The notes under the pieces: model-generated
Databases searched by the model: none
The model's input: only the letters and a program-made list of their open reading frames with translations
Told to the model about the DNA's origin: nothing
Program-made: the position numbers and the translations under genes
Shown: positions 9,432-17,076 of the stretch, in pieces
How positions within the stretch are numbered: position 1 is the first letter of the stretch
How the letters are laid out: the number at the start of each line of letters is the position of its first letter
NCBI GenBank assembly: GCA_958408685.1
Contig: CATYLC010000017.1
Span: forward strand, 1 to 47,489
From: an uncultured Collinsella sp.
GTDB taxonomy: Bacteria > Actinomycetota > Coriobacteriia > Coriobacteriales > Coriobacteriaceae
DNA: 47,489 bases
Direction: 5' to 3'

Positions 9432-9493
9432 TTTGGTCCTTTGTGGTCAAGTATTTGGTCAGTGTTTGGTCGGCGTTTGGTTGGGTTTTGGAA
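9432..9493 (+). repeat. Phased TTTGGTC direct repeats upstream of recA
   Basis: TTTGGTC or close variants begin at 9432, 9442 (degenerate, TGTGGTC), 9454, 9465, 9476 and 9487. The GG steps are 10, 12, 11, 11 and 11 bases apart, about one helical turn. The array ends about 30 bases before the recA -35 element. No gene is convincing in 9357-9582. Confidence 0.75.
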
Positions 9494-9523
9494 AGACCGC
9501 CTGCATATGATTGGCCTGAACGG

Positions 9524-9552
9524 TTGACCACGAACAGCCGTTCGTTTATTAT
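9524..9552 (+). promoter_or_regulatory. recA promoter
   Basis: TTGACC (-35, 9524-9529) and TATTAT (-10, 9547-9552) are separated by exactly 17 bases. The SOS box fills the spacer, so LexA binding would block RNA polymerase directly. The recA start codon is about 24 bases downstream of the predicted transcription start. Confidence 0.85.
9531..9544 (+). promoter_or_regulatory. LexA (SOS) box in the recA promoter
   Basis: CGAACAGCCGTTCG is a perfect match to the Gram-positive/actinobacterial SOS operator CGAAC-N4-GTTCG. It lies between the -35 and -10 elements. Confidence 0.92.
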
Positions 9553-9582
9553 CGATGCAGGTTGTTAAGAGGAGGGCTATTC

Positions 9583-10731
9583 ATGGCCAAGAATTCAGGT
9601 CCCGTACGTACCGTTCATGCTCGCACGACGGGTAAAGAGCGCGATGAGATGATCGCCACCACCAAGGCCGAGATCGAGAAGAAATTCGGCCAGGGTTCCA
9701 TCATGAGGTACGGCGACGGTGGCCCCGAGCTCGAGGTCGAGGCCATTCCCACGGGCGCCCTGGCCCTCGATGCCGCGCTGGGTATCGGCGGCGTGCCGCG
9801 CGGCCGTATCGTCGAGATTTACGGTCCCGAGTCCTCCGGTAAGACGACGCTTTCGCTCGAGATCCTGGCCGAGGCCCAGGCAATGGGTGGCGTTGTGGCA
9901 TTTATCGATGCCGAGCATGCGCTCGATCCCACGTATGCCGCGCGCATCGGCGTGGATATCGACGAGGTGCTCATTTCTCAGCCCGATACGGGCGAGCAGG
10001 CGCTCGAGATTGTTGACATGCTCGTGCGTTCCGGCGCCATCGATGCCATTGTCGTCGACTCCGTCGCCGCTCTGACCCCGCGTGCCGAGATCGAGGGAGA
10101 AATCGGCGATACTACGGTCGGTCTTCAGGCTCGCCTGATGAGCCAGGCGCTCCGCAAGCTCGCCGGCTCGCTGTCCAAGTCCAACACGACGTGCATCTTC
10201 ATTAACCAGCTGCGTGAGAAGATCGGCGTCATGTTCGGCAACCCCGAGACTACGACGGGCGGCCGCGCCCTTAAGTTCTTCTCTTCGGTGCGTATCGACA
10301 TTCGCCGCATCGACAGCATTAAGCTTAAGGACGAGGTTATCGGTAACCGCGTGCGCGCCAAGGTCGTTAAGAACAAGGTGGCAGCTCCGTTCCGTTCTGC
10401 TGAGTTCGACATCATGTACGGTACGGGCATCTCTAAGGAGGGCTCGATTCTGGACATGGCTGTCGAGTGCGGCATCTGCAAGAAGATGGGCTCCTGGTTT
10501 GCCTATGGCGAGGACAAGCTCGGCAACGGTCGCGAGGCCGCCAAGGCGTTCCTGCGCGAACACCCCGATTGCGCCGACGAGATTGAGCATAAGGTCCGTC
10601 TTGCCTGCGGGCTTGAGTTTGATGACGATGCTCCGTCCGAGGTAGAGCTGACCGATCAGCCAGCGCCTGAGGAGTTTGACGAGCTTTACGCCATCGATGG
10701 TTCCGCCATGCTCGATGATGACGACGAGTAG
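9583..10731 (+). CDS. recA: Recombinase RecA
   Basis: A 382-residue RecA ATPase for homologous recombination and SOS induction by stimulating LexA self-cleavage. Walker A GPESSGKTT is at residues 81-89, and the full core is present, ending in the usual acidic tail. The ATG at 9583 is chosen over the in-frame TTG at 9562 because AGAGGAGGG lies just before it and the TTG would place start and ribosome site within the leader. It has its own SOS-regulated promoter. recX follows 11 bases downstream. Confidence 0.98.
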   Translation: MAKNSGPVRTVHARTTGKERDEMIATTKAEIEKKFGQGSIMRYGDGGPELEVEAIPTGALALDAALGIGGVPRGRIVEIYGPESSGKTTLSLEILAEAQAMGGVVAFIDAEHALDPTYAARIGVDIDEVLISQPDTGEQALEIVDMLVRSGAIDAIVVDSVAALTPRAEIEGEIGDTTVGLQARLMSQALRKLAGSLSKSNTTCIFINQLREKIGVMFGNPETTTGGRALKFFSSVRIDIRRIDSIKLKDEVIGNRVRAKVVKNKVAAPFRSAEFDIMYGTGISKEGSILDMAVECGICKKMGSWFAYGEDKLGNGREAAKAFLREHPDCADEIEHKVRLACGLEFDDDAPSEVELTDQPAPEEFDELYAIDGSAMLDDDDE

Positions 10732-10742
10732 CGGTTACGCTC

Positions 10743-11435
10743 ATGTCGTATACGGTGACCGAGGCCACGGTCGTCTTTCCCGATAAGAAGGCGGCCTCCT
10801 CGTTCTCGAGCGGGTATGCGTCCAAAAAGCCTTGCGCACATATCGATTGTGAGCTTGAGGGCGGTTTTGAGCGGTCCATTTGGATTCCCGTGCGGGTCGC
10901 GCGGCTGTATGTCAAAAACCGCCCCGATCTTCCCTGTGATTGGGACAACTTCCGTGAGGCGGTGCAGCTCATTGAGCGTAAATGTGCACTTACCATGGTG
11001 ACCGAGATGTTATCGCGCCGCGACCATGCGACGGGTGAGGTCCGTGACAAGCTGGCTCGCTACGGCTTTCACCAGCCTGCGATCGATTTCGCCGTCGAGC
11101 GCGCCACCGAGTATCGTTTTTTAGACGAGAGCCGCTTTTGCTCGTACTTTATCGAGGAGCGCAAGCGGCGCGGTTGGGGACAGCGCAAAATCGAGACCGA
11201 GCTCAAGCGCCGTCATGTCGTGCTCGATGACATTCCCGGTTATCCCGAGGATTATTTTGCCGTCGAAGACGATTTGGCGCGTGCGTCAGCCCTGCTCGTC
11301 AAGCGGCGTGTTCCAGAGACGCGCGCATTCGAAAAACTGGTTCGGTTTTTGATGGGCAAGGGCTTCTCGTATCACGTCGCCGCCGATGCCGTTAAGGCAC
11401 GTCTCGATGCCGAACGCGAGGAATGTGCGGTTTAG
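10743..11435 (+). CDS. recX: Regulatory protein RecX
   Basis: A 230-residue RecX-family protein that modulates RecA filament growth. The C-terminal two thirds show the helical RecX repeats, with recognisable segments LSRRDHATGEVRDKL, FLDESRFCSYFIEERKRRGWG and FLMGKGFSYHVAADAV. The first 75 residues are an N-terminal extension without clear motifs. It lies 11 bases after recA on the same strand, so it is expected to be SOS-induced with recA by read-through. The ribosome site is weak, which fits low-level coupled expression. The start could lie further in. Confidence 0.9.
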   Translation: MSYTVTEATVVFPDKKAASSFSSGYASKKPCAHIDCELEGGFERSIWIPVRVARLYVKNRPDLPCDWDNFREAVQLIERKCALTMVTEMLSRRDHATGEVRDKLARYGFHQPAIDFAVERATEYRFLDESRFCSYFIEERKRRGWGQRKIETELKRRHVVLDDIPGYPEDYFAVEDDLARASALLVKRRVPETRAFEKLVRFLMGKGFSYHVAADAVKARLDAEREECAV

Positions 11436-11449
11436 GCGTATGTGTTTTG

Positions 11450-11498
11450 TGGCCCTGCCGTTCACCGTGTTTTAGCCGCCGTGCCGGGGCCATTTATT
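11450..11498 (+). terminator. Possible terminator after recX
   Basis: TGGCCC (11450-11455) and GGGCCA (11487-11492) can pair, with further partial pairing inside, and the tract TTTATTT follows. The loop is large and the stem imperfect, so this is weak. Confidence 0.35.
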
Positions 11499-11526
11499 TG
11501 ACAGTTGTTGTGGTTCAACGTACGAT
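11498..11526 (+). promoter_or_regulatory. Promoter for rny
   Basis: A consensus TTGACA (11498-11503) and TACGAT (11521-11526) are separated by 17 bases. Transcription would start near 11533, leaving a leader of about 160 bases before rny. Confidence 0.75.
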
Positions 11527-11631
11527 AAACACTGTCATTTGCTTTGTGATATGTGCTCATCTGTGATGAGTTTGTTTATATGTTTATCTGTATCCGACCC
11601 GCATAAGCTGCGCCCATATTACTCAAATGTC

Positions 11632-11663
11632 GCGAGCCGTTCGTAAGGACGGTTCGCTTTGTT
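11632..11663 (+). terminator. Terminator-like hairpin in the rny leader
   Basis: GCGAGCCGTTC (11632-11642) pairs with GGACGGTTCGC (11647-11657), an 11-bp stem with two G-T pairs and a GTAA loop, followed by TTTGTTGT. It lies 36 bases upstream of the rny ATG and downstream of the strong promoter at 11498-11526, so it could act as an attenuator or cleavage site rather than a plain operon end. Confidence 0.6.
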
Positions 11664-11692
11664 GTGTAACGAATCCATAAAAAGGAGTGAGC

Positions 11693-13243
11693 ATGCCTAT
11701 CATCGCAGCGCTCGTTGGCATCGTTTTGGGTGCCATCGCCGCCATTGCCTACATGCGCACCGCCAAGCAGGGTAGTCTTCACGAGGCCGACGAAAAGATC
11801 CAGTCGGCACACGCACAGGCTGAGTCCCTGATCGGTGATGCTAAGCGTCAGGCCGAGACCCTCAAAAAAGAGGCTCTGCTCGAGGCTAAAGAGGAGATCA
11901 TCAAGAACAAGCAGGCCGCCGAGGCCGAGGACAAGCAGCGTAAGAGCGAGATTCGTACGCTCGAGAACCGTGTGATGCAGCGCGAGGAGTCCCTTGATCG
12001 CCGAAACGACGCTCTCGACAAGCGTGAGCACCAGCTGTCCAGCCAGGCCGGTCAGGTCGAGAAGCGCTCCCGCGAGCTTGAGGAGCTCTGCGCCAAGCAG
12101 ACCTCCGAGCTCGAGCGTATCGCCGACCTGACCCGTGAGGACGCCCACAAGGAGCTCCTCGATAAGGTTCGCGGCGAGGTCACCCACGAGGCTGCCACGA
12201 TCATTCGCGAGTCCGAGCAGCAGGTTCGCGCCGAGTGCCACAAGACCGCCCAGGAGATTCTGTCCCTGGCGATTCAGCGCTGCGCTGCCGACCACACAGC
12301 CGAGGTCACCGTTACCTCCGTGCACATTCCCTCTGATGACCTCAAGGGCCGTATCATCGGTCGCGAGGGTCGCAACATCCGGACCTTCGAGCAGGTTTCC
12401 GGCGTCAACCTCGTGATCGACGACACGCCTGAGACCGTCGTTCTTTCGAGCTTCGACCCGGTCCGTCGTGAGATCGCCCGTGTTGCCCTCGAGAACCTCA
12501 TCGCCGACGGCCGCATTCACCCCGCCCGCATTGAGGAGATGTATCACAAGGCTGCCGACCTGGTTCAGCAGCGCGTGCGCGAGGCTGGCGAGCAGGCTGC
12601 CTTTGATACCGGTATCCACGACCTGCACCCCGAGATCGTCAAGACCCTTGGTGCCCTGCGCTACCGTACCTCGTTTGGTCAGAATGTGCTTCAGCACTCC
12701 CTCGAGGTTTCCGATCTGTGCGGCGTGATGGCTTCCGAGCTTGGCCTGGACGTTGTGACCGCTAAGCGCGCCGGCCTGCTGCACGACCTGGGCAAGGCAA
12801 TCGACCACGACGTCGAGGGCCCGCATGCCGTCATCGGCGCCGAGCTTGCCCGCCGTTATGGCGAGAAGCCCGTTATCGTTCACGCTATCGAGGCTCACCA
12901 TGCCGATGTCGACCCCAACACGGTGCTCGATGTCCTGGTACAGGCCGCCGATGCCGTCTCCGCCTCTCGCCCCGGTGCCCGTCGCGAGTCTGCCGAGAAC
13001 TACATCAAGCGTCTTGAGAAGCTCGAGGAGATTGCCAACTCCCATGAAGGCGTCGAGCGTACCTATGCCATGCAGGCTGGTCGCGAGGTCCACGTCATGG
13101 TTCAGCCGGACAAGATCTCCGATGCCCAGTCCACGGTCCTGGCTCACGATATCGCCCATCAGATCGAGGAAGAGATGGAGTATCCCGGTCAGGTGCGCGT
13201 CGTCGTGATTCGCGAGAGCCGCGCTGTCGATATCGCTAAATAA
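11693..13243 (+). CDS. rny: Ribonuclease Y
   Basis: A 516-residue membrane-anchored endoribonuclease that initiates mRNA decay. In order: one transmembrane helix (about 3-22), a long charged coiled coil (about 25-195), a KH RNA-binding domain with GRIIGREG at 219-226, and an HD phosphohydrolase domain with the catalytic pair H364-D365. The ATG at 11693 is used rather than GTG at 11687 because AAAGGAG (11681-11687) overlaps the GTG. The gene for a GHKL ATPase begins one base after the stop. RNase J at 270-1940 is the other main decay nuclease in this window. Confidence 0.97.
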   Translation: MPIIAALVGIVLGAIAAIAYMRTAKQGSLHEADEKIQSAHAQAESLIGDAKRQAETLKKEALLEAKEEIIKNKQAAEAEDKQRKSEIRTLENRVMQREESLDRRNDALDKREHQLSSQAGQVEKRSRELEELCAKQTSELERIADLTREDAHKELLDKVRGEVTHEAATIIRESEQQVRAECHKTAQEILSLAIQRCAADHTAEVTVTSVHIPSDDLKGRIIGREGRNIRTFEQVSGVNLVIDDTPETVVLSSFDPVRREIARVALENLIADGRIHPARIEEMYHKAADLVQQRVREAGEQAAFDTGIHDLHPEIVKTLGALRYRTSFGQNVLQHSLEVSDLCGVMASELGLDVVTAKRAGLLHDLGKAIDHDVEGPHAVIGAELARRYGEKPVIVHAIEAHHADVDPNTVLDVLVQAADAVSASRPGARRESAENYIKRLEKLEEIANSHEGVERTYAMQAGREVHVMVQPDKISDAQSTVLAHDIAHQIEEEMEYPGQVRVVVIRESRAVDIAK

Positions 13244-13244
13244 C

Positions 13245-14330
13245 ATGAGCGACGCGAACGAGCTCATCTCATTTATCGCGTCGATGTCGGGGGAGGGCAA
13301 CCTTCGCGTCGAGGAGAACCTTGGCGAGGGGTATGTCCGCCTCCGCGTTTCGGAGGCCGAGCGGCGCCAGGCAAAACACGACATTCAGCATGTCGAGGAT
13401 ATCGTCATCGAAATGCTCCGTAATGCTCGCGATGCCGGCGCCGACAAGGTCTATCTCGCCACGACCAAGGAAGATGGCGTCCGCACGCTTGTCTTTCTGG
13501 ATAACGGTTCGGGCGTTCCGCAGGATATGCAAGAGCGAATCTTCGATGCCCGCGTTACCTCCAAGCTCGAGAGCATGAAGATGGACCGTTGGGGCGTTCA
13601 CGGTCGTGGCATGGCATTGTTTTCGATCAAGCAGAACACCGACGAGGCCCGTGTGGTCACGTCCGGCGTCGATCTTGGTTCAGCCTTTAAGGTGAGCGTT
13701 GCAGCCGACCGCCTCAGTGAGCGTGCCGATCAGTCCAGCTGGCCCCAGGCCGTCAAGGATGAGGACGGACGTTATGTCTGTGCTCGCGGCCCGCATAATA
13801 TTATTCGCGCTGCCTGTGAGTTTGCGCTCGAGGAGCTGCGTGGTTGCGATGTCTATCTTGGTTCTCCGTCTGAGATTGCCGCGACCCTTTATGCTCAGGC
13901 GTCAAGTCGGCTCGATACGTCTCGTCTCCTGTTTATTGATGACGAGAGCGAGCTTCCGGTTGTCGATCGTTTAGGCCTTGCCTCTGATGCCGAGGACTTT
14001 ATTCGTATCTGCTCGGGTTTGGGTCTTGAGATGTCCGAGCGCACGGCTCATCGCATTTTGGCAGGGCAGATTAAGCCCGTTCGCGGTGTGACCGCGCGTC
14101 TGCTGCGCGAGCGTGATTCGTCCTCGCATGCGCCGGCTCCTGTCGATCTTGCGAAGGATCGTCGCGGACTACGTATTGCCAAGGATGACATGGCACAGTT
14201 TTCGCGTGCTGTGGAGCGTGACTTTAATGACCTTGCCGCCCGGTACTATCTCAACCTTTGCGGCGACCCAAAGATTCGTGTTTCGCGTGATCGAATCACT
14301 GTGACCTTCGATCTTGCCAAAGAGGATTAG
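13245..14330 (+). CDS. Free-standing GHKL (HATPase) ATP-binding protein
   Basis: A 361-residue soluble protein with an N-terminal GHKL ATPase fold like that of MutL or Hsp90. The N-box EMLRNARDAGA is near residue 60, the G1 box DNGSGVP near 90, and the G2-like GVHGRGMALFSI near 120. No histidine phosphotransfer, sensor or membrane segment is visible, so it is not a normal sensor kinase. The C-terminal half (about 200-361) matches nothing I recognise. It starts one base after the rny stop and precedes spoVS, so a role linked to RNA decay or to SpoVS is possible but is inference from context only. Confidence 0.8.
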   Translation: MSDANELISFIASMSGEGNLRVEENLGEGYVRLRVSEAERRQAKHDIQHVEDIVIEMLRNARDAGADKVYLATTKEDGVRTLVFLDNGSGVPQDMQERIFDARVTSKLESMKMDRWGVHGRGMALFSIKQNTDEARVVTSGVDLGSAFKVSVAADRLSERADQSSWPQAVKDEDGRYVCARGPHNIIRAACEFALEELRGCDVYLGSPSEIAATLYAQASSRLDTSRLLFIDDESELPVVDRLGLASDAEDFIRICSGLGLEMSERTAHRILAGQIKPVRGVTARLLRERDSSSHAPAPVDLAKDRRGLRIAKDDMAQFSRAVERDFNDLAARYYLNLCGDPKIRVSRDRITVTFDLAKED

Positions 14331-14337
14331 TGCCTTT

Positions 14338-14353
14338 ACCGAGTCCACTCGGT
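14338..14353 (+). other. Small hairpin upstream of spoVS
   Basis: ACCGAG and CTCGGT form a 6-bp stem with a TCCA loop just after the ATPase stop. No T-run follows. It may be an RNA-processing or stability feature. Confidence 0.35.
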
Positions 14354-14404
14354 ACGATACAGTTATTGCAGTTAAAACGTACTTTTAAACGCAGGAGTTT
14401 CTTC

Positions 14405-14722
14405 ATGGATTGCCTGAAGGTATCAAGCAAATCATCGCCCGCGTCCGTTGCCGGCGCCATCGCCGGCATGGTCAAGGATGGTGTACCCGTCAACATCCAG
14501 TGTGTCGGCGCCGGTGCTGTCAACCAGGCCATTAAGGCCGTGGCTATCGCGCGCGGTTTTTTGATTCCAACCGGTTTTGATATTTCCTGCGCGCCCGTGT
14601 TCTCCGACATCCTCATTAACGGGGAGTCGCGCACGGCCATCCGCCTTTCTATCTACGTTCACCAAATCAATCGAGCTGCTATGGATAACGTCGTCATGGA
14701 TGATGTTAAGCCTGTGGCATAG
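14405..14722 (+). CDS. spoVS: Stage V sporulation protein S (SpoVS/Alba-like)
   Basis: A 105-residue SpoVS-family protein with an Alba-like fold. It shows the family's MDCLKVSSKSSPASVAGAIAG start and the conserved GAGAVNQAIKAVAIARGFL segment, and is about 20 residues longer at the C-terminus than the Bacillus protein. The ATG at 14405 follows AGGAG at 14393-14397; longer in-frame readings lack a ribosome site. Spore formation is not expected in Coriobacteriia, so a general nucleic-acid-binding role is more likely. SpoVS directly downstream of rny is known from Bacillus and clostridia; here an ATPase gene is inserted between them. Confidence 0.93.
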   Translation: MDCLKVSSKSSPASVAGAIAGMVKDGVPVNIQCVGAGAVNQAIKAVAIARGFLIPTGFDISCAPVFSDILINGESRTAIRLSIYVHQINRAAMDNVVMDDVKPVA

Positions 14723-14761
14723 CTTCTGCTTGCCTCGTTTCGCTCCCCATCGTTAGGACTT

Positions 14762-16138
14762 ATGCACATGGACCAGCGTTCCGTACGCGATATTCTTGCC
14801 GGTAAAACCTACTTTATCCGCACCTTTGGCTGTCAGATGAATCAGCACGACTCCGAGCGTGTGAGCGGTCTGCTTGATTCGTATGGCTGCCTCATGGCGC
14901 TCGATCCCGAGCATGCCGATATCGTTGTGTTCATGACGTGCTGTGTGCGCGAGGCCGCCGATACTCGCCTATACGGTCAGTGTAATTCCTGCAAAAGCCT
15001 GCCGCCTTCGCCTTCGGGCAAGCGCGTGGTTGCCGTTGGTGGTTGCATCGCGCAGCGCGATGGCGAGGGTCTGCTCACCAACGTCGATAACGTCAATGTC
15101 ATCTTTGGCACGCATTCCATCGCACATGTGGCCGAGCTCATTGCCGAGGCGTTCCTGGACGGCAAGCGTCATATCCGCACCAATGAGCATGAGGATACGG
15201 ATGCCATGAGTATGCCGTGGCACCGTGAGACGCAGTATCACGCCTGGGTGCCCATCATGACGGGCTGCAATAACTTCTGCACCTACTGCATCGTGCCGTA
15301 CGTGCGCGGTCGCGAAAAGAGCCGCCCCTTCGAGGAGATTGTCGACGAGGTGACCGGTTTGGTGCGCCAGGGCGTGCGTGAGATTACGCTGCTGGGCCAA
15401 AACGTTAACTCATATGGCCGCGATTTGTTTGGTAAGCCGCGCTTTGCCGACTTGCTGCGCGCCGTGGGCGATACGGGCGTGGAGCGCATCTTCTTTACGT
15501 CTTCGCATCCCAAGGACCTGCTGCCCGAGACCATCGACGCCATGGCCGAGACGCCTGCCGTTATGCCGCAGCTGCACCTGGCCGTCCAGTCAGGTTCGAC
15601 GCGGATCCTCAAAGAGATGAATCGCCGTTATACACGCGAGGACTATCTGGGCCTGGTCGATCGCATTCGCAACCGCATGCCCGACATCGCGCTCTCGACC
15701 GACATTATCGTTGGCTTCCCGGGCGAGACTGAAGATGACTTTGAGCAGACGCTCTCACTTGCCGAGACGGTCCGCTATGCTCAGGCCTATACCTTCATCT
15801 ATTCCAAGCGCGCCGGTACCCCGGCCGCCGAGATTGATGATCCTACGCCGCATGAGGTTATTCTCGTGCGTTTCAACCGCCTGGTTAAGGTTATCGAGAC
15901 CACGGCACACGAGTATAACCAGGGTGAGCTTCATACTGTGGTTCCGGCGCTCATTGAGGGAACGAGCAAAAAGAATGACGCGGTGCTACTGGGCAAGAGT
16001 CCCAAGAATCAGACCGTGCATGCGCCTATCCCCGAGGGTTACAGCATCGACCAGCTTGTTGGCAAGATCGTTGATGTTGACGTTGACGTTGCCAAGACCT
16101 GGTATTTGTCTGGCTCCGTTGTGGGCGAGCCGCGCTAA
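14762..16138 (+). CDS. miaB: tRNA-2-methylthio-N6-dimethylallyladenosine synthase MiaB
   Basis: A 458-residue radical-SAM methylthiotransferase that adds the 2-methylthio group to i6A37 of tRNAs. N-terminal cluster cysteines are C24, C60 or C61, and C95. The radical-SAM motif C169-x3-C173-x2-C176 sits in GCNNFCTYCIVPYVRGREKSR, the MiaB hallmark. A C-terminal TRAM-like region follows. ATG codons at 14762 and 14768 are both possible; TAGGA at 14754-14758 is better spaced for 14768. The stop overlaps the miaA ATG, so the two steps of the same tRNA modification are translated together. Confidence 0.96.
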   Translation: MHMDQRSVRDILAGKTYFIRTFGCQMNQHDSERVSGLLDSYGCLMALDPEHADIVVFMTCCVREAADTRLYGQCNSCKSLPPSPSGKRVVAVGGCIAQRDGEGLLTNVDNVNVIFGTHSIAHVAELIAEAFLDGKRHIRTNEHEDTDAMSMPWHRETQYHAWVPIMTGCNNFCTYCIVPYVRGREKSRPFEEIVDEVTGLVRQGVREITLLGQNVNSYGRDLFGKPRFADLLRAVGDTGVERIFFTSSHPKDLLPETIDAMAETPAVMPQLHLAVQSGSTRILKEMNRRYTREDYLGLVDRIRNRMPDIALSTDIIVGFPGETEDDFEQTLSLAETVRYAQAYTFIYSKRAGTPAAEIDDPTPHEVILVRFNRLVKVIETTAHEYNQGELHTVVPALIEGTSKKNDAVLLGKSPKNQTVHAPIPEGYSIDQLVGKIVDVDVDVAKTWYLSGSVVGEPR

Positions 16139-17076
16139 TGGTTGCTCCCGGGGCAGGTCTTTCCGCCGTTGCGATCGTCGGTCCGACGGCGGTTGGTAAG
16201 AGCGATGTTGCCGATCGTTTGGCAGCTTGTCTTTCGTCCGAAGTGCTGTCGTGCGATGCGATGCAAATCTATCGCGGCATGGATATCGGTACCGCAAAGA
16301 TGGCGCCCGATGGGTGTACGGCGCCGCTGCGTCTCGTCGACATTGTAGAGCCGGGTGTGGCATATTCTGCTGCGCTTTATCAGGCTGACGCTCGCGCGCA
16401 TGTTGAGCGCTTGCTTGGCGAGGGCCGCCTGCCGGTGTTTTGCGGGGGTACGGGGCTGTATCTCAAGGCCGCCCTCGATGAGATGGACTTTCCCTCGGGT
16501 GAACTTGAGGACGATCGCCGTGCGGGCTATCAGGAGCTTGCCGAGCGTATTGGCGAGGAGGGACTGCATGCCCTGCTTGCCGAGCGCGACCCAGAATCTG
16601 CTGCTGTTATTCATCCCCATAACGTGCGCCGTGTGATTCGTGCGCTCGAGATGCATGATGATGGTATCTCCTATGCACAGCAAAAAAGTCAGTTTAGTGT
16701 TCCGCGCGAGCATTATCATGCTCTATGGTTTGGTCTGACGCGTAATCGCGAGGTGCTCTACGAGCGCATTAACCTGCGTGTCGATCTGATGTTTGAACAG
16801 GGTCTTGTTGATGAGGTTCGCGGTCTTATGGACCAGGGGCTGGGAGATGCCCTGACTTCGATGCAGGCAATTGGCTATAAAGAGATCATCGATGCTTTCA
16901 ATGGCGTGATTTCTATGGATGAGGCTCGCGAACTCATCAAGATGCGTTCGCGTCGCTATGCCAAACGTCAGCTTTCGTGGTTTAAACGCGATGACCGCAT
17001 CGTGTGGTTCGATATGGACGAGTTTACGATCGATGAGGTCGTTGAGGACATCCTGCATTGTATTGAGGCTGCCTAA
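16138..17076 (+). CDS. miaA: tRNA dimethylallyltransferase MiaA
   Basis: A 312-residue enzyme that transfers dimethylallyl to A37 of tRNAs, making the substrate of MiaB. The P-loop GPTAVGKS is at residues 15-22, followed by CDAMQIYRGMDIGTAKM, which is highly conserved. The RRYAKRQLSWF segment near the C-terminus is also diagnostic. The ATG overlaps the miaB stop, and its stop overlaps the hflX ATG. Confidence 0.97.
   Translation: MVAPGAGLSAVAIVGPTAVGKSDVADRLAACLSSEVLSCDAMQIYRGMDIGTAKMAPDGCTAPLRLVDIVEPGVAYSAALYQADARAHVERLLGEGRLPVFCGGTGLYLKAALDEMDFPSGELEDDRRAGYQELAERIGEEGLHALLAERDPESAAVIHPHNVRRVIRALEMHDDGISYAQQKSQFSVPREHYHALWFGLTRNREVLYERINLRVDLMFEQGLVDEVRGLMDQGLGDALTSMQAIGYKEIIDAFNGVISMDEARELIKMRSRRYAKRQLSWFKRDDRIVWFDMDEFTIDEVVEDILHCIEAA

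Noticed and set aside
9359..9568. 69-codon open frame between pncC and recA
   Set aside because: It runs through the phased repeats, the SOS box and the recA promoter, and has no ribosome site or motif.
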